The notes: a model not told the origin generated them from the sequence alone. Positions 51,864-60,210 are shown, counted from the stretch's first letter. The stretch is 64,000 nt of DNA from Bacteroidaceae bacterium (GCA_024684455.1 JAIKWU010000077.1:62001-126000), one strand, 5' to 3'. Program-made: numbers and translations.

Positions 51864-53408
51864 ATGAACAAACGCACCATACTCATCCTGGCTCTCATCA
51901 TGGGACTGTCGTTCATCACACTGCTGGTGATGCAGATGCGCTATGTGGACGAGGTGCTCAACATGCGCCGTCAGCATTTCGAGGAGTCGGTGAACAGGGC
52001 GCTGACGAATGTGTCGCACCAACTGGAACTGAGCGAGACGGCGCGTTACCTGGAACAAGGCTCGGCGGCAGCCGACGGCATCAGCACGGCGGTTGACACC
52101 ATCTTCGTCAGTCAGGACTCGGCAATCATCCAGCGGACGAGCGTGGCTCATGCCAAGGACGGCAGCACCTTCCGCCTCATGTCAACGGAGGCGACGACAC
52201 GGCTGAACGACAATTACTTCACCAAGCGCAAGAGTTCGAGTCTCATGGACAAGTCGCGCTCGCTGCAGGAAATTATGCGTGAGCGGTACAACTACCAGCG
52301 CGACCTGGTCGATGAGGTAGTGTACAGCATCCTCTACACCGCGAGCGACCGCCCGCTGCAGGACCGCATCGACTTCCGCGAACTGGATCAGTTGCTGAAG
52401 TCGGAGTTCAGCACCCACGGCATCGACCTTCAGTATCATTTTGCCGTGCATACGAACAACGGGCAATGTGTGTTCCAGTGCTCTGACTACGACCCGAAGG
52501 GTGAGAACCATACGTTCACACAGACGCTCTTCCGCAACGACCCCGTGCAGAAGATGGGCGTGCTGAAGGTCCACTTCCCCGAATTCGGCAAGTACATCTA
52601 CCGCTCGCTGGCCTTTACCATTCCCGCCGTCATCTTCACGGTCATCCTACTCGTCACGTTCGTCATCACGATGATTCTCGTCTTCCGCCAGAAGAAACTT
52701 TCGGAGGTAAAGAACGACTTCATCAACAACATGACACACGAGTTCAAGACGCCGCTCTCGTCCATTTCGCTGGCATCGCAGATGCTAAACGACGACTCCG
52801 TACCCAAAACGCCGCAGATGCTGCACCGCCTTGCCACGACCATCAACGACGAGTCGAAGCGACTGCGTTTCCAAGTCGAGAAGGTGCTCCAACTCAGCAT
52901 GTATGAAAACCAGCGTGCGAACCTGCAGATGACCGAGGTGAACATCAACGAACTCATTTCGGGCGTCGTCCATACCTTCGCGCTGAAGGTCGAGAAGAAC
53001 GGTGGCAAGATCGTCTCACACCTGAAGGCCGAACGGCCCAACGTGATGGTGGACGAGATGCACCTCACCAACGTCATCTTCAACCTCATGGACAACGCCG
53101 TGAAATACCGTCGCCAGGATACCCAACTCGAATTGACCATCTCGACGTGGAACGAGCCCCACTGGCTTTGCATCTCGCTGCAGGACAACGGTATCGGCAT
53201 CAAGCGTGACGACCTGAAGAAAATCTTTGAGAAGTTCTACCGAGTTCACACAGGCAACGTACACGACGTCAAGGGATTCGGCCTCGGCCTTGCCTACGTC
53301 AAGAAAATCATCACCGACCACCGCGGTTCCGTCCACGCCGAAAGCGAACTGGGCATCGGCACGAAATTCATCATCCGCCTGCCCATCTACGGCGAAGACA
53401 CCCCATAG
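51864..53408 (+). CDS. rprX: Sensor histidine kinase, RprX-like
   Basis: 514 residues from ATG 51864. Two membrane helices (5-25 and 249-274) flank a periplasmic sensor region of about 220 residues. The HisKA box is NNMTHEFKTPLSS with H292; the ATPase part has FNLMDNAVKY (N box), DNGIGI (G1) and GFGLGLAYVKKI (G2). Gene order and the close match of its partner to RprY of Bacteroides fragilis support the name. The signal sensed is not evident. Confidence 0.87.
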   Translation: MNKRTILILALIMGLSFITLLVMQMRYVDEVLNMRRQHFEESVNRALTNVSHQLELSETARYLEQGSAAADGISTAVDTIFVSQDSAIIQRTSVAHAKDGSTFRLMSTEATTRLNDNYFTKRKSSSLMDKSRSLQEIMRERYNYQRDLVDEVVYSILYTASDRPLQDRIDFRELDQLLKSEFSTHGIDLQYHFAVHTNNGQCVFQCSDYDPKGENHTFTQTLFRNDPVQKMGVLKVHFPEFGKYIYRSLAFTIPAVIFTVILLVTFVITMILVFRQKKLSEVKNDFINNMTHEFKTPLSSISLASQMLNDDSVPKTPQMLHRLATTINDESKRLRFQVEKVLQLSMYENQRANLQMTEVNINELISGVVHTFALKVEKNGGKIVSHLKAERPNVMVDEMHLTNVIFNLMDNAVKYRRQDTQLELTISTWNEPHWLCISLQDNGIGIKRDDLKKIFEKFYRVHTGNVHDVKGFGLGLAYVKKIITDHRGSVHAESELGIGTKFIIRLPIYGEDTP

Positions 53409-53448
53409 AATTCATCAACCCCATTAACCCCATAAAACCCACAACACT

Positions 53449-54159
53449 ATGGAAGAAAAAATTGAGAACGTCAACATCCTCCTTTGTGAAGACGACGAAA
53501 ACCTCGGAATGCTCCTCCGCGAGTACCTCGAGGCAAAAGGCTACAACGCCGACCTCTGCGTCGATGGCGAAGAAGGCTTCAACGCCTTCCGCGACGGCCA
53601 TTACGACCTCTGTATCCTCGACGTGATGATGCCCAAGATGGACGGATTCACACTGGCCAAGCGCATCCGCGAGATGGACCAGGACATCCCCTTCATCTTC
53701 CTCACCGCCAAGACCCTCATCGAAGACGTCCGCGCCGGATTCGAAATCGGTGCCGACGACTACATTACCAAGCCCTTCCGCATGGACGTCGTCGTCCTGC
53801 GCATCGAAGCCATCCTGCGCCGTGTCCGCGGCAAGTCGAACAAGGCTGAAACCATCCGCCCCATCGGCATCTACACCTTCGACACCCAGAAACAACTTCT
53901 CACCGCTGGCGACAAGATCATAAAACTCACGACCAAGGAGGCCGAACTGCTCACACTGCTGAGCAACAAGCCCAATGAACTGCTGCCGCGCGACTTTGCC
54001 CTCAAGAGCATCTGGATCGACGACAACTACTTCAATGCCCGCTCGATGGACGTTTATATTACGAAACTCCGCAAACACCTGAAGGGTGACCCGAACGTCG
54101 AGATCCTCAACGTGCACGGCAAGGGATACAAACTCGTCGTCAGCGAACAACCACAGTAG
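53449..54159 (+). CDS. rprY: OmpR-family response regulator, RprY-like
   Basis: 236 residues. Receiver domain with acidic pocket EDD (14-16), phosphorylation site D58 in LCILDVMMPKMDGF and lysine in DDYITKPF; C-terminal winged helix (LTTKEAELLTLL, SMDVYITKLRKHL, VHGKGYKLV). It closely follows the RprY pattern (LLCEDDENLGMLLREYL and FALKSIWIDDNYFNARSMDV). It lies 40 bp after rprX. Target genes cannot be read here. Confidence 0.92.
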   Translation: MEEKIENVNILLCEDDENLGMLLREYLEAKGYNADLCVDGEEGFNAFRDGHYDLCILDVMMPKMDGFTLAKRIREMDQDIPFIFLTAKTLIEDVRAGFEIGADDYITKPFRMDVVVLRIEAILRRVRGKSNKAETIRPIGIYTFDTQKQLLTAGDKIIKLTTKEAELLTLLSNKPNELLPRDFALKSIWIDDNYFNARSMDVYITKLRKHLKGDPNVEILNVHGKGYKLVVSEQPQ

Positions 54160-54196
54160 CCGGCACATTTGCCCGACACACCCAACAACTGTCTCC

Positions 54197-54324
54197 AAGT
54201 ACTTGGAATTTTCACGCTAAGTGCTTGGAGATTTCACGCTAAGTGCTTGGAGATTTCACGCCAAGTGCTTGGAGATTTCACGCTAAGCACTTGGCGTGAT
54301 GACGCCAAGCACTTGGAGGCGTTG
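54197..54324 (+). repeat. 22-bp repeat array C
   Basis: Six units, the last partial, start at 54197, 54219, 54241, 54263, 54285 and 54307. Three central units have AAGTGCTT, the reverse complement of AAGCACTT in the others. Longest of the three arrays. Confidence 0.95.
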
Positions 54325-54338
54325 TCAGAGCATAGAAA

Positions 54339-54374
54339 AAGCGGGCACGGAACGCAGTCGTTCCGTGCCCGCTT
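54339..54374. terminator. Hairpin between rprY and small membrane protein gene
   Basis: Perfect 16-bp GC-rich stem (54339-54354 with 54359-54374). On the minus strand it is followed by TTTTTC, so it mainly ends the gene at 54396. Confidence 0.85.
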
Positions 54375-54395
54375 CACTTTCCTCTCGGCACGAGA

Positions 54396-54611
54396 TCAAT
54401 CCTCGTCTTCCGGCTCTTCGTCAAGCGGCAGTTTCTTGTTCATCCAGATGTGGACGATCAAGCCGACAATCACGAGGAACGCACTTCCAGCCGTGTAGAT
54501 GTTGATGTCGAGCAGGTTGCCCAGCGGTGGAATGACGGTGGCGAGAATCAGCAGGACTGCGCCGAGAACGACGAGGCCAATGCCGAGGTTCTTTTTCTGA
54601 GAATTTTTCAT
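54396..54611 (-). CDS. Small two-helix membrane protein
   Basis: 71 residues. Basic N-terminus (MKNSQKKN), two hydrophobic helices (about 9-28 and 37-57), acidic C-terminus (LPLDEEPEDED). No family name recognised; such proteins are common in Prevotella. Single gene; no consensus -7 element was found upstream. Confidence 0.7.
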   Translation of the reverse strand: MKNSQKKNLGIGLVVLGAVLLILATVIPPLGNLLDINIYTAGSAFLVIVGLIVHIWMNKKLPLDEEPEDED

Positions 54612-54955
54612 TGTATGCTTTGTTTTGATTGTTAAGATTCCATATTCGAGTGCAAAATAACGAAAAAAGCAGCAGAAAACGAAATAAATCAGGTGTTTTT
54701 TTTATTTTCCGTTAATTTTTTAGTCGTTCGATATACAAATTCGCGAAAAAAGTCGTACCTCTGGCTTTGCCCAAGGGGCACCATTTCGGCACTGAAAAAA
54801 CAAAAAAATTATCTATTTATTTTGCAGTGCGCTCAATTTTTCGTACCTTTGCAGACGCTTTGCGAAATGAAGGCCGCCGGAACAGTCCGACGGACAGATT
54901 TTTGTGGGCTTAATACATTTTATTATTTACATTTAATTATTAACTTTCAAAAAGT
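54612..54955. other. rpsF upstream region
   Basis: 344 bases holding a degenerate copy (about 54751-54810) of the promoter-repeat seen at 60117-60389, the rpsF promoter and its leader. Confidence 0.65.
54844..54851 (+). promoter_or_regulatory. -7 element for rpsF operon
   Basis: TACCTTTG with TTTG at 54821-54824 (19-bp spacing). The 98-base leader contains CCGCCGG and a GTCC-GAC-GGAC hairpin. Confidence 0.85.
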
Positions 54956-55297
54956 ATGAATCAGTACGAAACCGTTTTCATTCTTACTCCCGTTTTATCT
55001 GATGCTCAGGTAAAGGAAACGGTCGAAAAGATCAAGGGTCTCCTGACCGAAGCTGGCGCCGAGGTGTTCAGCGAGGAGAACTGGGGTCTGAAGAAACTGG
55101 CCTACAACATCGACAAGAAATCAACCGGCTTCTACGGAATGCTCGAGTACAAGGCCGAACCGACAGTGATTAAGAATTTTGAGTTGCAGTTGCGCCGCGA
55201 CGAGCGTGTGCTCCGCTACATCACAGTGAAGAACGAGAAGTATGCCGCTCAGTATGCTGAGAAGCGTCGTCTCAAATACCAAAACAAGGAGGCATAA
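54956..55297 (+). CDS. rpsF: 30S ribosomal protein S6
   Basis: 113 residues. Starts [20 protein letters not shown] and has [20 protein letters not shown], the S6 pattern. S6 binds 16S rRNA as a pair with S18, encoded next. First gene of the rpsF-rpsR-rplI operon. Confidence 0.96.
   Translation: MNQYETVFILTPVLSDAQVKETVEKIKGLLTEAGAEVFSEENWGLKKLAYNIDKKSTGFYGMLEYKAEPTVIKNFELQLRRDERVLRYITVKNEKYAAQYAEKRRLKYQNKEA
55286..55292 (+). promoter_or_regulatory. Strong Shine-Dalgarno before rpsR
   Basis: AAGGAGG 8 bases before the ATG at 55300, overlapping the end of rpsF; most genes in this window lack such a site. Confidence 0.85.
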
Positions 55298-55299
55298 TC

Positions 55300-55569
55300 A
55301 TGGCAGCACAGACATCAGAAATCCGTTATCTGACTCCTCACGCAGTCGATAAGAAGAAAAAGAAGTACTGCCGTTTCAAGAAAAGCGGCATCAAGTACAT
55401 TGACTACAAAGATCCCGAGTTCCTGAAGAAGTTCCTCAACGAGCAGGGTAAGATTCTTCCCCGCCGCATCACCGGCACTTCGCTCAAGTATCAGCGCCGC
55501 GTCGCACAAGCCGTCAAGCGTGCCCGCCAGATTGCGCTGCTCCCATTTGTAACCGACTTGATGAAATAA
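55300..55569 (+). CDS. rpsR: 30S ribosomal protein S18
   Basis: 89 residues. [20 protein letters not shown] and [20 protein letters not shown] are the conserved S18 blocks. Two bases separate it from rpsF. Confidence 0.96.
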   Translation: MAAQTSEIRYLTPHAVDKKKKKYCRFKKSGIKYIDYKDPEFLKKFLNEQGKILPRRITGTSLKYQRRVAQAVKRARQIALLPFVTDLMK

Positions 55570-55572
55570 ACT

Positions 55573-55580
55573 AAAGGAGG
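55573..55580 (+). promoter_or_regulatory. Strong Shine-Dalgarno before rplI
   Basis: AAAGGAGG, 9 bases before the ATG at 55590. Confidence 0.85.
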
Positions 55581-55589
55581 ACACAAAGT

Positions 55590-56156
55590 ATGAAGATTAT
55601 ATTGAAGAAAGACATCCAGGGCCTCGGCTTCAAGGATGATGTCCTCACAGTGAAGGACGGTTATGGCCGCAACTATCTGCTTCCCCAGGGATATGCAGTG
55701 ATTGCTACAGAGAAGGCAGTCAAGATGCTCAACGAAGAGTTGAAGCAGCGCGCTCACAAACTCGCTAAGATCAAGGCTGATGCAGAAGAGGCCGCCAAGA
55801 AGTACGAAGGCGTCTCGCTCGTCATCGCCGCCAAAGTCAGCGAAGGCAAGAACATCTACGGCAGCGTAGGCGCAGCACAGGTTGCTGAAGCACTCACCGC
55901 CAAAGGCATCGAGACCGAAGCCAAGAAGGTCGTGCTCAAGGCCGTGAAGGAACTGGGCAGTTACACGGCTGTCGTTCAGTTGCACAAGGAAGTGAGTGTC
56001 GAAGTTCCCTTCGAAGTCATCGCCGAGAACGCACCTGTTCAGGAACCTAAGGCCGAAGAGCCCAAGGCTGAAGAGCCTGTCAAGGAATCGGCTGAAGACC
56101 TCGAAGACGAAATCGAAGCCGAAGAAGCAGCCATGGAAGAGGCTGCTGCTGAATAA
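55590..56156 (+). CDS. rplI: 50S ribosomal protein L9
   Basis: 188 residues. Conserved N-domain (MKIILKKDIQGLGFKDDVLT; GYGRNYLLPQGYA) and C-domain (GSVGAAQVAEALTAKGIE). The last 40 residues, after about residue 148, are a Glu/Ala/Pro-rich acidic tail (EEPKAEEPVKESAEDLEDEI) beyond the usual 147-150 length. Ends the ribosomal operon. Confidence 0.95.
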   Translation: MKIILKKDIQGLGFKDDVLTVKDGYGRNYLLPQGYAVIATEKAVKMLNEELKQRAHKLAKIKADAEEAAKKYEGVSLVIAAKVSEGKNIYGSVGAAQVAEALTAKGIETEAKKVVLKAVKELGSYTAVVQLHKEVSVEVPFEVIAENAPVQEPKAEEPKAEEPVKESAEDLEDEIEAEEAAMEEAAAE

Positions 56157-56182
56157 GCAACAACGTCAGACTGACGACAAAA

Positions 56183-56220
56183 GCAAAGGCTGGTTTGCAT
56201 CATGCAAGCCAGCCTTTGTC
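56183..56220. terminator. Bidirectional terminator, rplI / nitroreductase
   Basis: Stem of about 15 bp (AAAGGCTGG 56185-56193 with CCAGCCTTT 56209-56217, extended inward by TTTGCA/TGCAAG) between converging genes. Confidence 0.85.
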
Positions 56221-56240
56221 GTTATGGTATATCGTGTCGT

Positions 56241-56870
56241 TTATTTCAGCCAACCGATGGGATGGTTGAGCAGCGGCACCTGCTGATCAGTGAGGCCCAG
56301 TTCGCGGCTCAGCACTTCGTGATTCATCGTGGCGCGTGCCACCGTGCCCAGTCCCAGTGCCGTGCAGACCAAGTAGATGTTTTCAGACACATAGCCCGAA
56401 TCCATCGCTGCGAGTTGGTCGGAACCACGGCTGCGATTGCCGAACTTTGCCTTGTCGCTCACGAGCACCAGAGAAACGGGTGCTGTAGCGGCAAACTTCT
56501 GAAATCCAGCCACATCGTCACGCAGGTCCTTGTCGCACACCTTGTGCAGTACGTTGGTTTCGGGCATAAAGAGCCAGGCGCCTTCGGCACGGACGACATA
56601 CACCAAAATATCCTGTGCGTTGATGGCTGAGGCGGCAGTGATTTTCTTGCTTTCGGGGCGGTTGATGCCGCAGGCAGCCCACAGCACCTGGGAGAGCGTG
56701 GCGTCGTCGACTGCCTTGTCTGAATACTCGCGGACGGACGTGCGCTGCTGTAGTGCATCCATCAGCGTCATTTTCACATCCTTGTTCGGAGCAGGCAACT
56801 TTATGTCGTCCTGTGCCACGGAACTGCCTGCCATCAGCAGGGCAACCGCCAGTGTCAAATACTTTCTCAT
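56241..56870 (-). CDS. Exported nitroreductase-family protein
   Basis: 209 residues. Signal peptide (MRKYLTLAVALLMAGSSVAQ), then a nitroreductase/SagB-type flavin domain: LMDALQQRTSVREYSDKAVD (FMN phosphate site RxSxRxY), WAACGINRPESKKITAASAI, and YLVCTALGLGTVARATMN near the end. Most nitroreductases are cytoplasmic; export is typical only of a subgroup in Bacteroidetes. Five bases separate its start from the stop of the glutathione peroxidase gene, so the two form one redox-related unit. Confidence 0.85.
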   Translation of the reverse strand: MRKYLTLAVALLMAGSSVAQDDIKLPAPNKDVKMTLMDALQQRTSVREYSDKAVDDATLSQVLWAACGINRPESKKITAASAINAQDILVYVVRAEGAWLFMPETNVLHKVCDKDLRDDVAGFQKFAATAPVSLVLVSDKAKFGNRSRGSDQLAAMDSGYVSENIYLVCTALGLGTVARATMNHEVLSRELGLTDQQVPLLNHPIGWLK

Positions 56871-56875
56871 AGGTT

Positions 56876-57610
56876 TCAGAGCAGGGCTTCAATTTGTTTC
56901 TCCACATCTACCATGTCGTGCGTCGGTTCGAAACGAGCAACGACTTCACCCTTGCGGTTGACGAGGAACTTCGTGAAATTCCACTTGATTGAGGGTTTCT
57001 TGTCGTAGTCAGGGTCGGCCTTGCGCAGCATACCGTCGAGCAGACCGGCCAACTTGTCGCCTTCGTCAAAGCCTTCGAAGCCCTTCTGCTCCTTCAGCCA
57101 GGTAAACAAGGGCGACTCGTTCTCGCCGTTCACTTCGATTTTCTTGAACTGCGGGAACTTCGTTCCGTAGTTCAGCGAGCAGAACTGTGTGTACTCCTCA
57201 TCGCTTTCAGGAGCCTGCTGACCGAACTGGTTGCAGGGAAAATCAAGGATTTCCAAACCACGTTCCTTCAGACGTTCGTACATGCCTTCGAGCGCTTCAT
57301 ACTGTGGGGTAAAACCGCAGCGGCTGGCCGTATTCACAATGAGTAAAACCTTTCCCTCAAACTGGCGGAGGGACACTTCCTGACCTTTCTTGTCAAGGAC
57401 GTTGAAATCATAAACAGTCTTCATGTCATTCGTATTTAAGTTCGTATGATTACGGTTGGGAGAAATATCAGTGGGAGCCGTCAACGCATCCACTTCGGGC
57501 GTCCTGACGTTGCAGTTCGGAGTGTCCTTTTCAGTGATAAAGGCCGAAGACATCGCCATCAGCCCAGCCATGGCGAGGAAGAAAAAAGTCTTGCGTTTCA
57601 TAAACATCAT
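56876..57610 (-). CDS. Exported glutathione peroxidase-like protein
   Basis: 244 residues, about 60 longer than a typical GPx. The signal sequence (MKRKTFFFLAMAGLMAMSSA; starts at 57601, 57605 or 57610 are all possible) is followed by a polar linker of about 40 residues, and the peroxidase domain begins at MKTVYDFNVLDKKG. Motifs: NTASRCGFTPQY (peroxidatic Cys), LDFPCNQFGQQ and WNFTKFLV. It probably uses thioredoxin-like donors to reduce peroxides in the periplasm. Promoter at 57640-57647; co-transcribed with the nitroreductase gene. Confidence 0.87.
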   Translation of the reverse strand: MMFMKRKTFFFLAMAGLMAMSSAFITEKDTPNCNVRTPEVDALTAPTDISPNRNHTNLNTNDMKTVYDFNVLDKKGQEVSLRQFEGKVLLIVNTASRCGFTPQYEALEGMYERLKERGLEILDFPCNQFGQQAPESDEEYTQFCSLNYGTKFPQFKKIEVNGENESPLFTWLKEQKGFEGFDEGDKLAGLLDGMLRKADPDYDKKPSIKWNFTKFLVNRKGEVVARFEPTHDMVDVEKQIEALL

Positions 57611-57639
57611 GTTTGGGGATTGTGTCCGTGGTGTTTCTG

Positions 57640-57647
57640 CAAAGATA
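57640..57647 (-). promoter_or_regulatory. -7 element for peroxidase-nitroreductase unit
   Basis: TATCTTTG on the minus strand, 30 bases before the first possible ATG. Confidence 0.75.
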
Positions 57648-57722
57648 ACACAAGTCGGTCAAAACACAAAATTCTTTCGTGAAAAAGTCAACTTTTTGCC
57701 CCTCAATAAGGGATTGGAAGGG

Positions 57723-58739
57723 TTACAAGTCGGCATATCGGCGGACGCCACGAAGATAATAACGCCAGAGGATGCAGTAGTCGGTGCGGTCGGGCTGAGC
57801 CTTCACCCTACCCTGCTGAATGCGCTGACGGTCGGCGACGAAGTCGGCCTTCATGCGATGGAAAGCGCGATAGGCTTGGAAGACGGCTTTGAAGTTCTTC
57901 CAGTCGCCAGTGACCAGGAAATGGAGGGCAGCCAAGATGTCGAGCGGGCGGCGCCAACAGAGCACGCGCTTCAGGTCGTCTTCAGGCAGGTTCTTGAAGA
58001 GCATCAGCAGGTTGTTGCGGAAGTTGAGATAGGTCTTGCGCGGACTTCCGACAGCCAGCGTGGCTCCACCGAGATGCCAAACTGTGGTTTGGGGGATGCA
58101 GACCAGCCTGCGACCCATGATGCGGAGCCGCCAGCAGAGGTCGATTTCTTCCATGTGGGCAAAGAAGCGGCCGTCCAGTCCGCCTGCGGCCCAATAGTCT
58201 TTCGAGCGGATGAGCAGAGAGCAGCCTGTCGCCCAGTGGACATCGACAACGGTATCATACTGTCCCATGTCTGTCTCGAGCGCACTGAGGATGCGTCCAC
58301 GGCAGAAGGGGAAGCCATAGCAGTCGAGATAGCCGCCCGACGCACCGCTATATTCAAACTTCTGTGGTTCGACGAGCCAGCGTATCTTCGGCTGACAGGC
58401 TGCCACATCTGTATGTGTGTCCATGTACTGAAGCATGGACTGGAGCCAGTCGTCCTGTCGTATCTCAACATCGTTGTTGAGGAGGAGGTAATACTCGGCT
58501 TCGACCTGCTGCAAGGCACGGTTGTATCCCTCTGCAAAGCCATAATTCTGGTCGAGTCGGACTACTCGGATGCCAGGAAATTCCTCGCGCATCACCGTGA
58601 GCGACTCGTCCTGGCTGGCATTGTCGGCCACCACAATCTCCACACCTTCCATCTGCGAATGGCAGATGACGGAAGGCAAGTAGCGGCGCAACATGTCCGC
58701 ACCATTCCAGTTCAGGATCACAACAGAAAGTTTCTGCAT
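57723..58739 (-). CDS. Glycosyltransferase family 2 (rhamnosyltransferase-like)
   Basis: 338 residues. QKLSVVILNWNGADMLRRYL, VVADNASQDESL, LNNDVEI (metal site) and the HMEEIDLCWRLR motif are typical of the GT2 branch that includes dTDP-rhamnosyl transferases. Three bases after mtaB on the same strand, apparently a conserved housekeeping pairing rather than part of the capsule locus. Acceptor unknown. Confidence 0.87.
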   Translation of the reverse strand: MQKLSVVILNWNGADMLRRYLPSVICHSQMEGVEIVVADNASQDESLTVMREEFPGIRVVRLDQNYGFAEGYNRALQQVEAEYYLLLNNDVEIRQDDWLQSMLQYMDTHTDVAACQPKIRWLVEPQKFEYSGASGGYLDCYGFPFCRGRILSALETDMGQYDTVVDVHWATGCSLLIRSKDYWAAGGLDGRFFAHMEEIDLCWRLRIMGRRLVCIPQTTVWHLGGATLAVGSPRKTYLNFRNNLLMLFKNLPEDDLKRVLCWRRPLDILAALHFLVTGDWKNFKAVFQAYRAFHRMKADFVADRQRIQQGRVKAQPDRTDYCILWRYYLRGVRRYADL

Positions 58740-58742
58740 AGT

Positions 58743-60056
58743 TCAGTCATTCATTATCGTTCCTTTGAGCGCGTCGCCCTGGCGGTTGTGCTCGCCCAAA
58801 AGTACATTACAGAGCGTATTGTCGAGCGACGGTGTATTATTCACTTCGACGCGAATGTAGTTGTCGGTAAATCCGTGCATGGGACGGCCTTTCGGTGCGT
58901 GTTCGAGCAGGACGGGACGAACCGTGCCGATAAAGGCGTTGTAGAAAGCACGTGTCTTGGCCTCGGACAGGGCCAAAAGCCGTTGGCTCCGCTCATGCTT
59001 CTCTTTGGGGTCCACGACATAGGGGATTTCGAGAGCCTTCGTGCCAGGACGCTCCGAGTAACTGAACACGTGGAGTTGCGAGATGGGTAGCGATTCGACG
59101 AAACGAAAGGCTTGCTCAAACAGTTCAGGACGCTCGCCACGGGTTCCGACGATGACGTCCACGCCGATGAAGGCATGGGGCATCACCGCCTTGATGTGCT
59201 CTATGCGCTGACGGAAGAGGTCAGTAGTATAGCGGCGGTGCATGAGTCGCAACACCTCGTCGCAGCCACTCTGGAGCGGGATGTGGAAATGTGGCATGAA
59301 GGCACGCGAATGGCTAACATAGTCGATGATGTCGTCGGTGAGCAGATTCGGTTCTATCGAAGAAATGCGGTAACGGGAGATGCCTTCGACCGCATCCAAA
59401 GCACGGATGAGGTCGAAGAAGTTTTCGCCTGTCGAACGCCCGAAGTCTCCTATGTTCACACCGGTAATGACGATTTCCTTTCCACCCTCTGCTGCCACAC
59501 GCTCCGCCTGCTTCACCAGCGAGGCGATGCTTCCATTGCGGCTTCGTCCGCGTGCAAACGGTATGGTGCAATACGTGCAGAAGTAGTTGCAGCCGTCCTG
59601 AACCTTTAGAAAATAGCGGGTACGGTCGCCATGTGAGCACGCTTCTGCCCATCCCTCACCGTCAGAAGTCGAGTCGGGCATGTCGGCACCTAACAATTGG
59701 TGCATCAGCAGGGGTACGACCTGATGCTTCTGCTGTGCTCCGACGACGAGGTCAACGCCTTCTATCTGCCCGATGCGTGCAGGCTGGAGTTGGGCGTAGC
59801 ATCCTGTGACAACGACAAATGCGCCAGGATGCTGCTTCACCAACCTGCTGATGGCCTGTCGGCACTTGTGGTCGGCCACTTCAGTGACGCTACACGTGTT
59901 GACAACGACTATATCAGCCACTTCACCACGCTCCACCGTGCGCACACCATAACTGCGCAGTTGTTCGCCGATGGTCGAAGTCTCGGCAAAATTCAACTTG
60001 CATCCTAGCGTGAAATAGGCGGCTTTCTTGCCCTGCAAAACACTTGTGTCCAACAT
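58743..60056 (-). CDS. mtaB: tRNA t6A37 methylthiotransferase MtaB
   Basis: 437 residues from ATG 60056 (MLDTSVLQGKKAAYFTLGCK); the ATG four codons upstream overlaps the promoter. It adds a methylthio group to t6A37 of tRNA. N-terminal UPF0004 domain with cysteines in TLGCKLN, NTCSVT and TGCYAQ; radical-SAM motif CNYFCTYC; C-terminal TRAM-like region. Complete in length. The very short distance between promoter and start implies an almost leaderless message. Confidence 0.92.
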   Translation of the reverse strand: MLDTSVLQGKKAAYFTLGCKLNFAETSTIGEQLRSYGVRTVERGEVADIVVVNTCSVTEVADHKCRQAISRLVKQHPGAFVVVTGCYAQLQPARIGQIEGVDLVVGAQQKHQVVPLLMHQLLGADMPDSTSDGEGWAEACSHGDRTRYFLKVQDGCNYFCTYCTIPFARGRSRNGSIASLVKQAERVAAEGGKEIVITGVNIGDFGRSTGENFFDLIRALDAVEGISRYRISSIEPNLLTDDIIDYVSHSRAFMPHFHIPLQSGCDEVLRLMHRRYTTDLFRQRIEHIKAVMPHAFIGVDVIVGTRGERPELFEQAFRFVESLPISQLHVFSYSERPGTKALEIPYVVDPKEKHERSQRLLALSEAKTRAFYNAFIGTVRPVLLEHAPKGRPMHGFTDNYIRVEVNNTPSLDNTLCNVLLGEHNRQGDALKGTIMND

Positions 60057-60065
60057 ATCCGAGTA

Positions 60066-60073
60066 CAAAGTTA
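60066..60073 (-). promoter_or_regulatory. -7 element for mtaB
   Basis: TAACTTTG on the minus strand, only 9 bases from the ATG at 60056. Confidence 0.7.
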
Positions 60074-60202
60074 TAAGTTAAAAAGGAAAAGATAAAATTT
60101 TTCAGAAGAAAACACTGAATTTGACGCCGTTGAAGTTACTTTCACGCTGGATAACAAAGAGAAAAAAGCACTTCTCTATTTTGTTTTCCACTCGCTTAAT
60201 CG

Positions 60203-60210
60203 TAACTTTG
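60203..60210 (+). promoter_or_regulatory. Tandem promoter 1
   Basis: TAACTTTG, TTG at 60181-60183, spacing 19 bp. Confidence 0.75.

Noticed and set aside
54197-54324. Array C as a CRISPR.
   Set aside because: The 22-bp units are directly adjacent with no variable spacers, and no cas genes are present.
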